In this document: positions 1 to 13,130 of the stretch, in pieces | Position numbering within the stretch: position 1 is the stretch's first letter | How the letters are laid out: each line of letters opens with the position of its first letter | From: Edolisoma coerulescens | Lineage: Eukaryota > Chordata > Aves > Passeriformes > Campephagidae | Assembly: GCA_013397115.1 (NCBI GenBank) | Contig: VWZW01006289.1 | Span: 1,605,586 to 1,669,585 of the forward strand | Length of the DNA: 64,000 nucleotides | Reading direction: 5' to 3' | Program-made: the position numbers and the translations under genes | The notes under the pieces: generated by a model | Databases searched by the model: none | What the model saw: only the letters and a program-made list of their open reading frames with translations | Told to the model about the DNA's origin: nothing

Positions 1-932
1 CTAACTGGTAGCACATTTTTCAAAAAATAATTTTAAATAGCAAACCTAGACATTTCCCATGAGAACCCCCAGGAAGAAATACGTAGGTTTTATCAGTGTT
101 AATTCTTAGCTGGCACTTCCTCCCAAGAATTATTGTTCCCCTAAGAAATGGTTTTGAGGCAACTACACAACGTAACTTAAAACATGCTGCACATTACTCC
201 AATCTCATCCTTTTTATGAGGAGAGAAGACCAGCAGCCAGCCAAAGCACTCTTTGTACTTGTCTTGCTTATGACTATTTTATAGACTGTAACCTTCCTAA
301 GGAAGCACAATCCACCAAACCTAGCTGGAAGGGGCTAGTTCTCCAAGCAGCTACTTCTAGTAGAAAATGAACAGTACAAATTGACCCTTGATGTAGCTCT
401 GCTGATGGGGTGTTAATGAACTTCCAGCCCAGAGAACCCTGTCTCAGACATGTTGTTTTCCCAGTTGCCTCAAATGATAGATGGTGCATTTTCACAATTG
501 TTGCACTGTAAGTAAAACAACCACCTTATGTGCAATGCCACTCAGCCTGTAGCCTCAGAAAAAATGTTAGGATTGAATACAAAATAAATAAATTAAAAAA
601 AAAAAATTAAGGGTGGGGACCAGCATACAATACTGCTCCTCCTGATGTGTTGTTCTGGCTTCTAGCAGCTGGCAGACAGAGGTTTCTAGAGCCAAAGAAC
701 ATAGCTGCAGCTCTGTGTTTATTAGCCCTGATAGCATGTCTTCCATAAGTCTAACTGCTTTAGAACTAATTTAATCTTTCAGCCTTCACGGCATCCGACA
801 GCATCCCACCGTTTAATGAAGTGCTATGGGGAAAAAATACTTTCTCTTATTTGCTTTAAACCTCCATCTGAAGCGTCCTGATTTTTGTCTTATGAGCAAG
901 TGCCAATAATTACTCCTTATTCACCTTCCTGT
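1..932. other. Non-coding flank, nothing recognised
   Basis: There is no exon-like frame or known repeat, apart from an A-rich tract around 580-610 (aaaataaataaattaaaaaa followed by more A). Short ORFs here have no recognisable domain. It is presumed intergenic DNA upstream of PARD6G. Confidence 0.55.
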
Positions 933-1394
933 CCCCAGCACAGGAAGGACATCAACCTCTTGAAGTAAGTCCAGGGCCACCAAGATGACTGAAGAGATAG
1001 AGCACCTCTCCTACGAGGAAAGGCTGAGAGAATTTGTTTTGTTCAGCCTGGAAAAGAGAAGGCTTAGGGGTGACCTAATTGTGTCCTTCCAGTAACCTGA
1101 AGGGAGCCCACAAGAAAGAGGAGAGGGACATTTACAAGAGCATGTAGTGACAGCACAAACTGAGAGTAGGTTTAGATTAGATATTAGGTAAAAATTCTTT
1201 ACTGTGAGGGTGGTGAGGCACTGGAACACATTGCCCAGAGAAGTTGTGGATGTCCCGTTTCTGGAAGTGTTCCAAGACCAAGTTGGATGGAACTCTGAGC
1301 AACTTAGTCTAGTGAAGATGTCCCTGCCCATGGCAGGATGTTGGAACTTGATGATCTTTAAGGTCTCTTCCAACCCAAAGCATTCTGTGATTCA
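933..1394 (+). mobile_element. CR1 LINE fragment, 5'-truncated, with 3' end
   Basis: About 460 bases match the 3' part of sauropsid CR1 retrotransposons in order. It runs from ccccagcacaggaaggaca, through the agggccaccaagatga and gagcacctctcctacgagga blocks and ggtgaggcactggaacacat, to gatctttaaggtctcttcc and the terminal attctgtgatt. Only the end of the reverse-transcriptase ORF and the 3' UTR remain. CR1 copies lack a poly-A tail and end in short octamer-like repeats, as here. It carries many point differences and small deletions, so it is an old, inactive copy. The two short ORFs overlapping it are incidental. Identification is from memory of the CR1 consensus. Confidence 0.93.
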
Positions 1395-4300
1395 TTCACT
1401 TAATGATTTTATAACCTCTCCAGTTTCTCCAATCAGTCCTCTTTTTTCCCAGACTGCAGAACTGCAGGTTCATCTTCTGTATTAGAGAGGCTGTATCACA
1501 CCTCAGGCCAGCCTTTTTTAATGCACCTTTTCAAATTCTGCTGTGCCACCTTTGAGAGATGGGGCTGGGACTATGCACCAGATAATTAAGAGTGATATTC
1601 ACTGCGGGTTTATATAATGACATTGCTGAAGCTTTGCCCTTCCCCTCCTAATAAATCCAAGCGTCCATTTGTCTTTTCCACTAATACTGAATCAATGTCC
1701 CAGGAAATTGTTGTTTCAGAAACCAGGTGCCAAATCTCTGCCCAGTTAATACCCAACCACCCTCACGTAGTCCTTACTACTTCACATGCTTCAAACTGTT
1801 TTGCATTTAAAAAAAAAGTCACTATACTGCTTTTCAGGTGCAGGCTTGCCAGCAGGAATTCATAATAGAGGCTACCTGCTATACACAGCCAACACACCTG
1901 GAATGGGGTGCCAAGTGTCCAGGCCAGCTCAGCGGGCAAGAGGAGCAACCTGCCTCCGGTTCAGGTTGCCTCGCATTTCCGGGCATGAGATCCTGCCTTT
2001 GCTTCCTTACGGCCCTGCCAAAAGTGAGCAAGCTGAAATCTTCGCCGGGTGCCTACCTCAGGCTAGTTTAGTCTTGTTGGGAGTTGATTTCAGTTTGGGA
2101 TTTTTGTGGTTTGGAGGGGGTTGTTTGGGATTATTTTGTATTGTTTCTCCCAGGCAAAACAGCTCCACCATTGCCAAGGAAGAAGCTAGGGAAGGTACCT
2201 CTTACCCATATTTAAAAGAAATAAATTGTATGATCTTTCATTTGGAAATTACTAACACTAACAGGACTTGAGAGGATGATTGTATTCATGCAGACGACAT
2301 TTACAGAGTTTTGCTGAGTACACTGAGTACCTCCCTAATGCCATTGCCACTGACATGTACCTAATTTTTTTCCAAACGTGAAGAGTCCTAGTTTGAACAA
2401 CTTTCAGAGATCTGAGTGGTTAAACTTGCAGAAAACCTTTCCTGGTTAGCCACTCACAGCTCCTGCAGGTCATGCTAGGCTAGGGCACCCTAGTGGGGGT
2501 AAAAGCCCCATCAGTCCTGTGAGCAGCAAGGACCCCAGTCTTGGTGGGAAACAGCTCCAGGCTGCAACAGAAGCATCCAGCTAAGGAGGAGGAATGCAGT
2601 GAAGCAAAGGAGGCAGAGGAACTTTAAAAAAGCAGCAGGGGAAGAGCAGGAGAACCAAGCTTCACCTTGATGCAAAGGAGTGACTTGCTCTGGAGGGAAG
2701 GAGAGTAATGAGGGAAGTTGTTATTTACAGCATCCTGTTTTATCTCTGTCCTCCAGCCTCGATCCAGACTGTTGAGCTCCCAGCCCTTACCTAGCGTAGG
2801 TACCTTCATCTCCCTCCTGTCCACGTGTGTCACTGCCTCAAGCACCGCAGGTACCAACAGACCAGATCCCTGCTCTGCAGACAGGCATTTTTTTCTAACA
2901 AGTTTCAAGTCTGAAACATGGAGCAGGCTAAAACCAAGTATCATCACGTCCCCCCAGAAATCAACTGGGGCATATCAACATTACGCTGACTCCTCCCAAA
3001 CACCCACTCTCCAGGGACTGCTTTCTCCTGGCACTTGGGGGAATAATGTCAGATCCCAGCCAGCTGCACGGCGCCAGTGCAAAGGGAACAAAAGCCAAGG
3101 CAGTTGTGGGAAAAAAGCCATTGTTCCAAAAAATTTAAGTGATGTCACTCTCCTCCCTAACAGTGTCAGTAAAGCATGCTTTCCAACAGCACAGGACTCT
3201 CTCTGCAGTTGCCTGCAGTGAGGGTAGAAGGCATGGAACAGATTAATCTGCTCTGCAGAGGCTTCATGATTATCATAAAAGACCATTTTTCAGCAGATTC
3301 TCCCTGGACACAGAGCTGAGCAGCACCGTGGTGTGGGCCTGGACCCCTTGAAGGGACCTCACCCAACGTGAGGGTGGGTGGGCAGCAGCGATGGCATGAG
3401 CGTACCTGTCCTCAGAGGGAGGAGAGCTGCTCGTGCTCCTCGTTGCTGTACTCCCACTTAAAAGTCATCGCCATTTGCATAGTGACATCTGCTAGAAATC
3501 TTAATCATGGGTTGTGGCCCCAGTGGAGTAGTCCTGAACAGATGTAAGAGTTACGTTTCTAATTATCTTAACACCTTTCTGGCAGGGTGTCATAAACACA
3601 AGTTAATTAAGCCTCGTGCTAAGCCTGTGATGCAGAGTTACAGCTATTTCTCTTCATTCTGATTTACAAATGAAGAAGATGAGGGACCAGCTTATGCCTG
3701 CTATTCAGCCCTAAACCCCAAGCCCTCTGCTGGCCTCTCCACTTTAGCCACTAGGTGCTCTCCCACCTGCCAGGTCATCAAGAAGTTTTGACCCATTGCT
3801 GATAAAATTAACAGACCACATCCAGTGTCCCTGCAAAATCCTAACAAAGTTTTATTACAAAGATGAAAATCATGAAGGATTTCAATGTTTGTCATTCTCC
3901 CTACATCATTGCCCTGGAAGTGCCTCCCGCCTTTCAAAACCCTGGGAGCTCACCATGGATGCACTCCTGAAGACACCCATACCCATGTGAATCAGTAGGC
4001 AGGCAAGGGATGACTCTTAATTGTCCATGGGTTGTATCTCTCTGTCACTGCCCAGCATGTGGCCCTCAAGACACCTGCACCTACAGATGAATCCAAGGAG
4101 TGACAGCCAGACACATCTCCATTGCACCCTACAGTCCACTCACACTGAACTGCCTGCATCGTGGTAAATCCCAGCCGGCATGAAAATCTGTGCAACGGGT
4201 GACAGCTGTAATACCTACATCTTCTGGGAAACATCCTGGGAGATCAGGATGCTGGCACCCTCTGGTGATGCATCCCAGAGCTGTGTATGTAGGAGGACTA

Positions 4301-7300
4301 CAGGAAAGAGGTGGCTCTGCTGCACCAGTCAGGTGCAGGACTTTGGGCAGAAAAGGGTGCAATAAGGCTTGATAGATATCCTGCCCTCCCTCTGAATCTT
4401 TACAGGAAAGGAGAAAACAACTTCAGCCCCCGTCTTGACGTCTCCCTTCGGCCCTCTTGCTACTCTCCATGAGCTGGGTACAAGTATTTCCAGGCTCCTC
4501 TAGCCTGGAAACAAGGGAGGTTGGGGCAAACTGGGCTTGGTGGGCATCGCCCTTTGCCCACAGGCAAAGCATGTGTACCAGCAAGGCTGACTCCCCAGAC
4601 CAACAATGATCCCTTTCCACAGGCAAGCACTGAAATTGCATTTATTTCTCAGATCAGATTCTCTAAAGAAAAACACAAGCAGAGCTGTCAAGGGAACCTC
4701 AGTCAGATGAAGCAACTGTTACGAGGACTTTAAAATAACTCAAAGCAGACACTTAGAAATGGAGATATGCAGAATTAAGCAACAATAAAACTCTAACCTG
4801 GAGTTTCTGTAAGTTCTTCACTGCACTTGCTAAGCAAAACTTGCTGATGCTCATGGTGATGGTAAAAATCCCAGGCACCAGTCCTCAGTTAGTGGAATCT
4901 CATAAATTAAATCCTCTCTCTTTTATTTCATAATCTTTTTATTGCAGAATCACTCTAGTAAACTAGCCTAAACTTAGAGTGCTGCAGTCAGGCACCCTTT
5001 ATTCAAAACTCTTCGAGCTGTCAGGGGAAAAAATAAAGAAGTCTATTTCAGCCCAGTTTTAATCCATCAGTTCTGAGATTAATGGGTTTTTAAATTTTTT
5101 ATTCATTTATTGTGGATTTAGAAGAATTGGCAAAACTGATCACAGAGAAGTCTTCATTTGTGAGTGAGTGCTCTAGTGCTCTACTACTCTGCAGTGCCCT
5201 TAGCAGTCAAAACAGTATTTAAGAAAATACATCTTGGCAAACGTGCAAATTATTATGAAGCCCTTTCTACTGGTGTCTTGTATTTTGAAGAAAACATTAT
5301 CATTGAAAACTGAGGCTCCTTTGTTGAGCTGCTCATGCTGGTGAGCTACAGGCAGAACTGTACTTAGTGGGAATGCTGTTGAACAGATGGGATCCCTGTT
5401 TTGCACATGATTCTGGAATGCAATAAAATTGTTTGGTTCTGGGAAACAGTTTTTTTCTCCCATGCCACTGTCAAAATGACCAAAAGGTCTGATTCTGAAA
5501 TCCATACTCCCATGAGTAATTCTTATTCATGTTTCAGGGAGATGCAAGTTATGAAGGGAAAAAAAAATACAGGAACATCACCTCTACTTAGAAATATTCT
5601 CATTTCCTGATCTTAAGAGGGCGGAAAAGTGAACTTGCTTTGGGAGTAAACAGATATAAAGAACCTACGTACATTGCCAGCAGCAGAAACATGGGAAGGA
5701 AAATATGTAAATGCATCACAACCAAAAACCTGCGCTTGCTTCAGCAATCTGGCCTGGAGAAGTGGTGTCGGGAATCTTCTGAGTGATTTCTCTTTTCAGC
5801 ACCTTCAGCCAGCAATCCTGAACACTTCCCATCCCTTCTGATCTCACAAAATCATGCTCTTCAGCAGCAGACGCTGGGGAAGTCAATTGGCTGAAACACA
5901 AAGGGCCAGATTCTTGACTGGTATAAATCATCATGGCCCCCCGAAAAAGCCACACTGAGGCTCTGTTGCTTTACACCCACTGAACATCTGGCCCTCAGCC
6001 TGTGGGAAGAGAATATAATGTGCCTCATGCTTCATGCATTTCTAAACAGCTGCTCTGAAGGACTTCTTCAAGCCTCACATGAGGCTGTTTGCCTTCACTG
6101 AAAGCTCTGGAAAGGATTGATTGTGTGCAAATGATTTCAATTTCAGTGTTTGCAGGGCACAAAGGCATGCTGAAGGCCATCTCCAATGTAGTAAGCCGCT
6201 TCTTGGCAAATCTCTTTGCAAATCAGGTGCGTGAAGAAGAGATTATGTCCCATCCCAGCCAATTAGAGCTTCACAGTGCCATTCCATACAGGAGTTTGCT
6301 TCAGTAGTTCTGACAGGATCAGGTGATTTCAGCCTGGTGGAGCTATGTGCAGTAAACATTAGATGGAGTTCGCTATGTGAATATGTGACCTTTCCCTCTA
6401 ACCTTTTTTTACTATTATTTTGAATCAGGAATGACATCTTTGAATCTATCTTTATCTTAACACTGCTGCTGGTCTAGCAAATCTGCCGAAGAATTTTTGC
6501 AAAGAGCAGACTTAAAAAGTCATCTGACAATTTTTAAACTTTTTTTCTTAACTAAGAAGCTTTCAGCTGCAGCATGTTACATTTTTTAGGAATTCAAGTC
6601 AGTAAGCAAACAGACAAGATTTGTTTGTTGTATGACTCGCACGGCTAGGACAGCTTCTTATTATTGTCCTTTATTAGCAGGTGAGACCACAAACCACCAC
6701 TTCTGAGAGGGTTTGACTTACTGGCTAGACATAGTGCCTTACAAATTGCCTAAAGCTGCAATTCAGGAATATTGGGGTTGTTTATTTAAGGTGACATTTA
6801 GTCACTTCCCAAATGGAAGTTCTCAATAAATTGTATTCTCACGAAGATTCTGGTTGTTCCTTGCAGTTAGTTGCATTCCATGCAAAGCTAAAAACCTTTC
6901 TGTGCTCTTGGTGAGGGACTGAGTCAGTCTGGGCAAAATTCACACTCTCTTACCCTGTTACCAGACCCTACACTTCAGCTGCCAGGAAACAAAGATGGCA
7001 GACAGCATTCAGATGAGTTAAATTGTTATCCAAAGAGATTAAAGCCAGTTTGTGTTTCAGAAAAATGGCAGAAAGGTTCCACAGGCAGGATTCTCTGTTC
7101 ACTGAGCAAGTTAGATAAGCACTTCAAAGGAAGGTGTGATTATATCTTCATGACAGCAGTTTTCTCTTAAAGACTTTAACTTTGAAAATTAACAATACTA
7201 TTTTTCTTTCCAAATCTGGTCAGCTTGACTCCATTAGAAAATTTGGTAACTACAGCAGAAAAATTGCTCGAGTGTCATAGTGTGTTTCAATATTCACAGT

Positions 7301-9519
7301 TTCACACAGAAAAAGTGCTTGGGAAGATAAAGATGATACCATCTGCATAAATTATTTGACAGCATTGGACTAATTAGAAGATGTGTGCTGCACTTGCCAA
7401 CTCCCAGTTATGCTTCAGTTTACCGTAGGACCAGCCAGAAAGGGAGAACCAGGCAGACCCTTGCACACCCTAGGCCTGTGATCAGCAGTACTGCCTTTAA
7501 ATCAATTGTATTTTAAAAGTATTTGCAGTAATCATTCTAACATCATGAGTAGCCGCTATCTGCAGAGTAGCACATTGTAAACAATGTTTTTAACCCACAA
7601 GGAAGTAGAAGGACCTACTTCTGGACACTGGGAGAGGATGATAGCTGTTTTTCTGCTGCAATAAATGACATCTGGGAAACATTATTGATTTTTCCTGTTT
7701 TTCTCCTTGGTAAAGAACAGAAAACCAAGAATCAAAGCAATTGAAAGGGAGGTAAAGATCATTAAATTCAGCAGATTCACATACAGAACAAACACAGTTT
7801 GAATATTTCTGTATTTCGTGGGAAATGTCAAATCCTGGCAAGTGATGTAGTTAAAGCACACTTTGGATGCAGAACAAGGAGCATGAGCCTCTCTCTTCCC
7901 TCCTACCAATCCTAAACTCATCTGTCAACCAAACTCACCTTTCCCGACCTGTAAAGTACTATTGCTTTTAATCCCAACTGAGGTGTAATTTGGAAAAAGC
8001 ACAAATGATCTCACAACCCACCTTACTCCCTCTCTTGTGATGCTCAGAGTTTGGCTGCTGGGATTGTGGTGTTGGAGCAGCTCTGGTTCCTGAATTATTT
8101 TCACGCTGATACTAAAGCTTAACTGGTTTTATGATATTCACCAGTAAAGCCAAATCTGTCTTTCAGCTGACACAAGATCATGTTGGTCTGATCTGCTGAA
8201 GCCAGAGAACCTTTGTGCAGCCAGCCTGGGAACCTCAATTCACTTTCTCCAGCACATCTCTCTGGAAAAATACTGGGAGATACAACAGCAAATGCTCATC
8301 CGCGTGCTAGTTTGTGAGCTCTGCATGCAGCTCAGCAGGTGCCATTCCCTGAACTACTGCTCTGGTCTCCCCTCTTCAAGTGTTTTGTAGTGAAGTCACA
8401 CAAGATGTTTCTTCAATGCTTCATCATCCTTGGTAGAAAAGAAGCATCACGTTCCCCGACTTGAGAACAACCCCCCTCTCTCTGCTCTTTCTCCTCTTGA
8501 ATGCACATACACCTCCTGTAGGCCTGAAGGAGAAAGCTCTTAAAAGGAAAGAAAAAGGAGACATTTCACTACCACAAGGGATGGAACAATGGAAAACCAT
8601 TGGAGCAGCCAGTCTCTTGTCCTGGAGCATCCATTACTGCTGTGGCTGGTGGCATTATTCTTCTCTTTTCCCTCTAGGTAACTCCTGCACTAGGGCAATG
8701 GATGTTCCCTGGCATTGTGGTCTGAGTTTGATGAAGTAGAAACCATCTTCACTGTGGCAGGAACATTGCTTGCTACAAGCAAAACAATAGTTGTCATCCC
8801 CTCCTCTTCCCTTCTTCGTGCTGTGCTTCATTTTGGTTTACATTTAAAGAAACCAAAACCAGTCTCTTGTTGCAGCAGTTTCCCCAAGCCCTTAGGATGT
8901 GCTATTTGTAACCCTTGCAAATTCAATGCAGGGTGTAGAGTTAGGAAAATAACTCCTTGGATGTGAGTCTGGGGTGTCTTTTCCTCTCAGAGCACGTAGA
9001 TGACTTGCTAATACTGATGAGCCATGTAGCAAGTCAGAGGGAAGCCCCTTGCATGCTGAAAAACATGACTGCAGGGACGCGAGTCTGGCACATGTTGCAG
9101 CACTTTTTGTTGGTCTGGTAAAAAAAAAAGCAGGGAAAACAGGAAAATCTGAATATTTTTTAAATGGCCTGTTAGGATCCCTGGACTGTGGCATCCCTGC
9201 CCAGTTTAGGGCAAGAAACAAGAGTATTTGGTGTGATGCTGCACGCGGGAAGGGGCTGGGTGACAGCAAATGTGCCCCCATGTTCCACATGAATCTGGGA
9301 ACAAGGCTGCAAGGAAGGGCTGAGAGACGGGCACCCGGGAAGAAACAGCGATTTAAAAGCTCTGCAGGTCAGAAACGGGGTAAAGTAACCGCAGATTACT
9401 AAAACAGATGAAGATTTATAGAAATTGTCAAAGGAATGCTGTGCCCTTGGCAAGCGATGAGAAAAAAAACCCAACAACCCTGAAAGGTGGCTGAGCAAAA
9501 GCAGTTAAATTAAAACCAT

Positions 9520-9740
9520 CTTCGTGACCGAGTCTGAGGAGGAAAACAGCTGGCAGGGGCTGCAGCGCCTCGTGCAGCCCGGGCTGGGCGGCCTGGGAGC
9601 GCACCCAGCGCTTGGGCTCCTGCTGGGGCGTGGAGCCGGAGTCACTGCTCCTTGCAGCACAGCACGGGCATGGAAAGGGGAGGCGAGAGAAAGAGGAATT
9701 TTTCTCAAGCTGTCCCAGTCGTGCCTCAGCTCTGCTCGGG
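9520..9740. promoter_or_regulatory. Minor CpG-rich patch
   Basis: About 220 bases contain roughly 14 CpG dinucleotides, including cccgggctgggcggcctggg, agcgcacccagcgcttgggc and ggcgtggagccgg. Surrounding DNA is CpG-poor. It is shorter and weaker than the island at 12.1-13.1 kb. It could be an upstream regulatory element, an alternative promoter, or a small orphan CpG island. Frames through it in both directions show no known protein. Confidence 0.4.
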
Positions 9741-10882
9741 AGGAAAGGGGCTAAAGCTGCAACTGATTTGGAAGCAGGGAAAAGAAAAGTGTATGTTAGG
9801 GAATTGACAAGAATGGACTGAATTGGGTTTCAGTGAAGCTTGATTGAGAAGTGTTCACTTTTAATAAGTTATTAAATGCTCTTAAGAAATAATATTGGTA
9901 AATCATACATAATTTATAAATACTTATGTAATACTCTATTTTTCTACTAACAAAAGAATATATAGCCAGCTTTTCATACTGTGACCCCCTATTTTAGCCT
10001 AAATAATAAGCTGTGCAGAAACTAATAATTTCTCAGATCAGAGTGGGTTAAAGGTGTCTGCACTGATCTACAAAAGGGTGGATATTTAACTCAGATTGAG
10101 AAAAAACAGCAGAAACCAGATTTTGTTGAAGTAATTTGAAAGGAACCTTTCCTACCAGTAGTCTCTTTGGAGGTATAAAAAACTTATCTCCTCATATTAG
10201 TGTATTCACCTTGTTTCCTATAATAAATGTTTAATGCAAGGTTGAAAAATTGGGAAGAAATGGAACAGCCAAAAAACAGCTTTTCTTATAGGTGAATTAA
10301 AAAAAAAAAGAAGGAGAGGCAGTAATCCACCATTTCTAAATTCTTGTAGAAGAAATAGAAAAAATACTAGCTCCACTCCTCAAATAAAGTAATTTTTGTC
10401 CTCAATATACCTGTTAGCTTCAAAGACAGGGTAGATGAGAAGAAGAGGATTGTCTATTCATGCGGTGATGGAAATATGAACAGGATCTGCAATGGCTGGG
10501 GAAGGGAGAGTGGAAATCCCTTTAGCCCTGCTGGTAAATAAACCCCTTTTATGCTTTGAAACATATATCTTCATTCTTTATGAATTCAGTATGGCTTACC
10601 AGCTTTTATCTCACCCAAAAATATTTATTTTTTATTAATTTTCATTGAATTCTCATTCTGGTTACACACAGCTTGGTAGGCATTATTAGTTTGAAGAGTC
10701 TTTATTAATATAAAAGAGATGGTAATGAAACATTAGCGCTCCCTGAAGTAAGCATAAAATAAAAGACAAGCGAATTTAATCTGTACTTCTCAAATGGGCA
10801 CCACAAATACAACAAGTATCAAATTGAAAATTAAGACTAAAATTGCTTGCTGGTTTCTGCCTATTGAGAACTTTGTTTCTTC

Positions 10883-10900
10883 AAAAAAAAAAAAAAAAAA
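10883..10900. repeat. A18 homopolymer
   Basis: A run of 18 A is followed by gaaattgaaacaaaaaatt. No retroposed gene or SINE body is recognisable upstream, so it is listed only as a simple repeat. Confidence 0.95.
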
Positions 10901-12117
10901 GAAATTGAAACAAAAAATTAATACAGCTCTTCCTTCTCTGTGGTTGTGATTCTAAATTCAGCCACATCACCACATGTGTGAAGTGTAAGTCCCAGGACTT
11001 TTTCCTGACCAGGGAGGTGATGCAAGCAGCAGGGTCCCTTTCCAAGGGTCAGCTGGAGGACAGGCAGGCTGGAACACCATCCCACCCAAAGTCCCTCTGC
11101 TGCTGCTGGTGATGTGACAACACCAGCACCAAACCAGTCCTTCACCTACTAATTGAACTGGCCTTGTTGCTCCAGATGTTGAACCACTAAGCCACAGAGA
11201 TCCAGCTGCTGGATTTCCAGATCCATCTTGACATTGAAACCTCCCAAAAGGGCTGTTCAGCCTCTGAGCACCCTGGGGATGCTGTATCTCCACAGCTTGG
11301 CCTTGGCTGTCACAGCAGGAAAGCAAAGCTGCCACATTGCTCATGCTAAGATGAAAAGAGGAAAAGATCAAGTTCATACAAACATTTCCTTTCTCAGCTC
11401 ACTAGGCTTTATTTTTCCAGTTTAACTTACAGCAAGCCTTCCAAACACATTGCAAGCCCAGAACATGTGGCAAATGTTCATTTCAGGTCCATTTCCCAGT
11501 AAGATGGAGGTGGTTTGTATCTGGGACATGTGCTTTGATCCTCCTACTTCGAGTCACATGAAAAATCAACTCAGTTCTTGTTTTTTGCCCCTAAATTCGT
11601 GGCTATTCCCATCACTGCCATTGACACCTACGAGTCTGGAGAAGAGATGGGTGGCTTGTAATGTCTGTTAGGACTTTATGCTCCTTGCTTAGACGGGCAG
11701 ACGATCCTAGGAGATGTCGAGCAGCAGAAAACTGGTTGCACAGGTCTGCGCCGTGTCCTGAGCTTCTTGTACATCGCGACTGATGTTTTGGACAGGATTG
11801 TGTAGGAAAAAAATACCACTTTCAAAGGCTCTACGTGACTAAAAGAAGTTGACTGAAGGAAAAAGGTCTGTTAAGATTAAAAAGATCCTTGGCAGAAGAC
11901 GTAAGGAAGTTAAGTTCCTTCGAGATTCTCAAATTAATAACCTACCTAATTAGTAAGAGCTGCTAGCAGAGGGAGGCAGTCCACCGATTTATTTCAAGGA
12001 GGGCGTGGTGGAAACTCTCCTCCCAAACCTGGTGATCTGCGGTCTCAAATTAATGACTCGCAGCACCTTCCAGATCCCAACCCTCTTTAAAGGATAATCA
12101 GCTCTGTCTGGAAAAGT

Positions 12118-13130
12118 TTGTGCGGGTCTCCTTTGTGGCACACAACGGGTACCTCCGAGCGCGGGGGGGGCACCCGGAGAGCACCGTCGGGCGGTACCGC
12201 GGGTGCGCTTTGTGCTCCGTGCGGGCTCCGGCAGCGGGGCCCTCGGGACGCCCGAGACGCCGATTCCCGCACCAATTCCTGCTGCGCGCCAGCTCCGCGG
12301 GCAGCGCCGGAGCCCNNNNNNNNNNNNNNNNNNNNNNNNNNNNNNNNNNNNNNNNNNNNNNNNNNNNNNNNNNNNNNNNNNNNNNNNNNNNNNNNNNNNN
12401 NNNNNNNNNNNNNNNNNNNNNNNNNNNNNNNNNNNNNNNNNNNNNNNNNNNNNNNNNNNNNNNNNNNNNNNNNNNNNNNNNNNNNNNNNNNNNNNNNNNN
12501 NNNNNNNNNNNNNNNNNNNNNNNNNNNNNNNNNNNNNNNNNNNNNNNNNNNNNNNNNNNNNNNNNNNNNNNNNNNNNNNNNNNNNNNNNNNNNNNNNNNN
12601 NNNNNNNNNNNNNNNNNNNNNNNNNNNNNNNNNNNNNNNNNNNNNNNNNNNNNNNNNNNNNNNNNNNNNNNNNNNNNNNNNNNNNNNNNNNNNNNNNNNN
12701 NNNNNNNNNNNNNNNNNNNNNNNNNNNNNNNNNNNNNNNNNNNNNNNNNNNNNNNNNNNNNNNNNNNNNNNNNNNNNNNNNNNNNNNNNNNNNNNNNNNN
12801 NNNNNNNNNNNNNNNNNNNNNNNNNNNNNNNNNNNNNNNNNNNNNNNNNNNNNNNNNNNNNNNNNNNNNNNNNNNNNNNNNNNNNNNNNNNNNNNNNNNN
12901 NNNNNNNNNNNNNNNNNNNNNNNNNNNNNNNNNNNNNNNNNNNNNNNNNNNNNNNNNNNNNCGCGATGCCGGCACCGGCATCAGCTTGTGCACGCTGGTG
13001 GTGTTGGGGAAGGAGCCGAGATTGGCAGGGCTGCCGGAGCTGGCCGCCCCAAAGGATGCTGTCCGGTGGCTGTGCCTCACGTTGGTCTTGCTGAGCTCTC
13101 GTCAAGAGGCTTTGGTGGCTCTCGGTTGAG
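12118..13130. promoter_or_regulatory. CpG island interrupted by a gap; candidate PARD6G promoter and exon 1
   Basis: The bases on both sides of the N run (12118-12315 and 12962-13130) are far richer in G+C and CpG than anything else in the window, with motifs such as gcgcg, ccgcgg and cgggcgg. Nearby DNA is AT-leaning. Such islands typically mark vertebrate promoters. It lies about 12 kb upstream of PARD6G exon 2 and is the only strong island in the 25 kb before that exon, so I infer it holds the PARD6G first exon. Neither visible flank encodes a recognisable PAR6 N-terminus, so exon 1 would have to lie in the gap. A promoter for an unseen divergent transcript is also possible. Confidence 0.65.
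12316..12961. other. Assembly gap (646 N)
   Basis: An uninterrupted run of N sits in the middle of the CpG island. High-GC dropout in short-read or Sanger libraries is the usual cause. The true length is unknown unless the assembler sized it. Any reading frame that spans it is meaningless. Confidence 0.99.

Larger units (their letters stand above)
1395..12117. other. Presumed intergenic region upstream of PARD6G
   Basis: I see no supported exon on either strand; the longest frames here are under 170 codons and lack recognisable domains. Notable content is a CpG-rich patch at about 9520-9740, an AT-rich stretch at about 9840-10920, and an 18-base A run at 10883-10900. A distant 5' exon of PARD6G or an lncRNA cannot be excluded from sequence alone. 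Confidence 0.5.

Noticed and set aside
1011..1485. Overlapping ORFs on both strands near 1.0-1.5 kb
   Set aside because: They lie largely within the CR1 3' region and its tail and are not a host gene.
2718..3221. 167-codon plus-strand ORF and an overlapping 161-codon ORF at 1786-2271
   Set aside because: Composition is serine- and glutamine-rich with no family signature, typical of random frames in this base composition. No splice or start context supports them.
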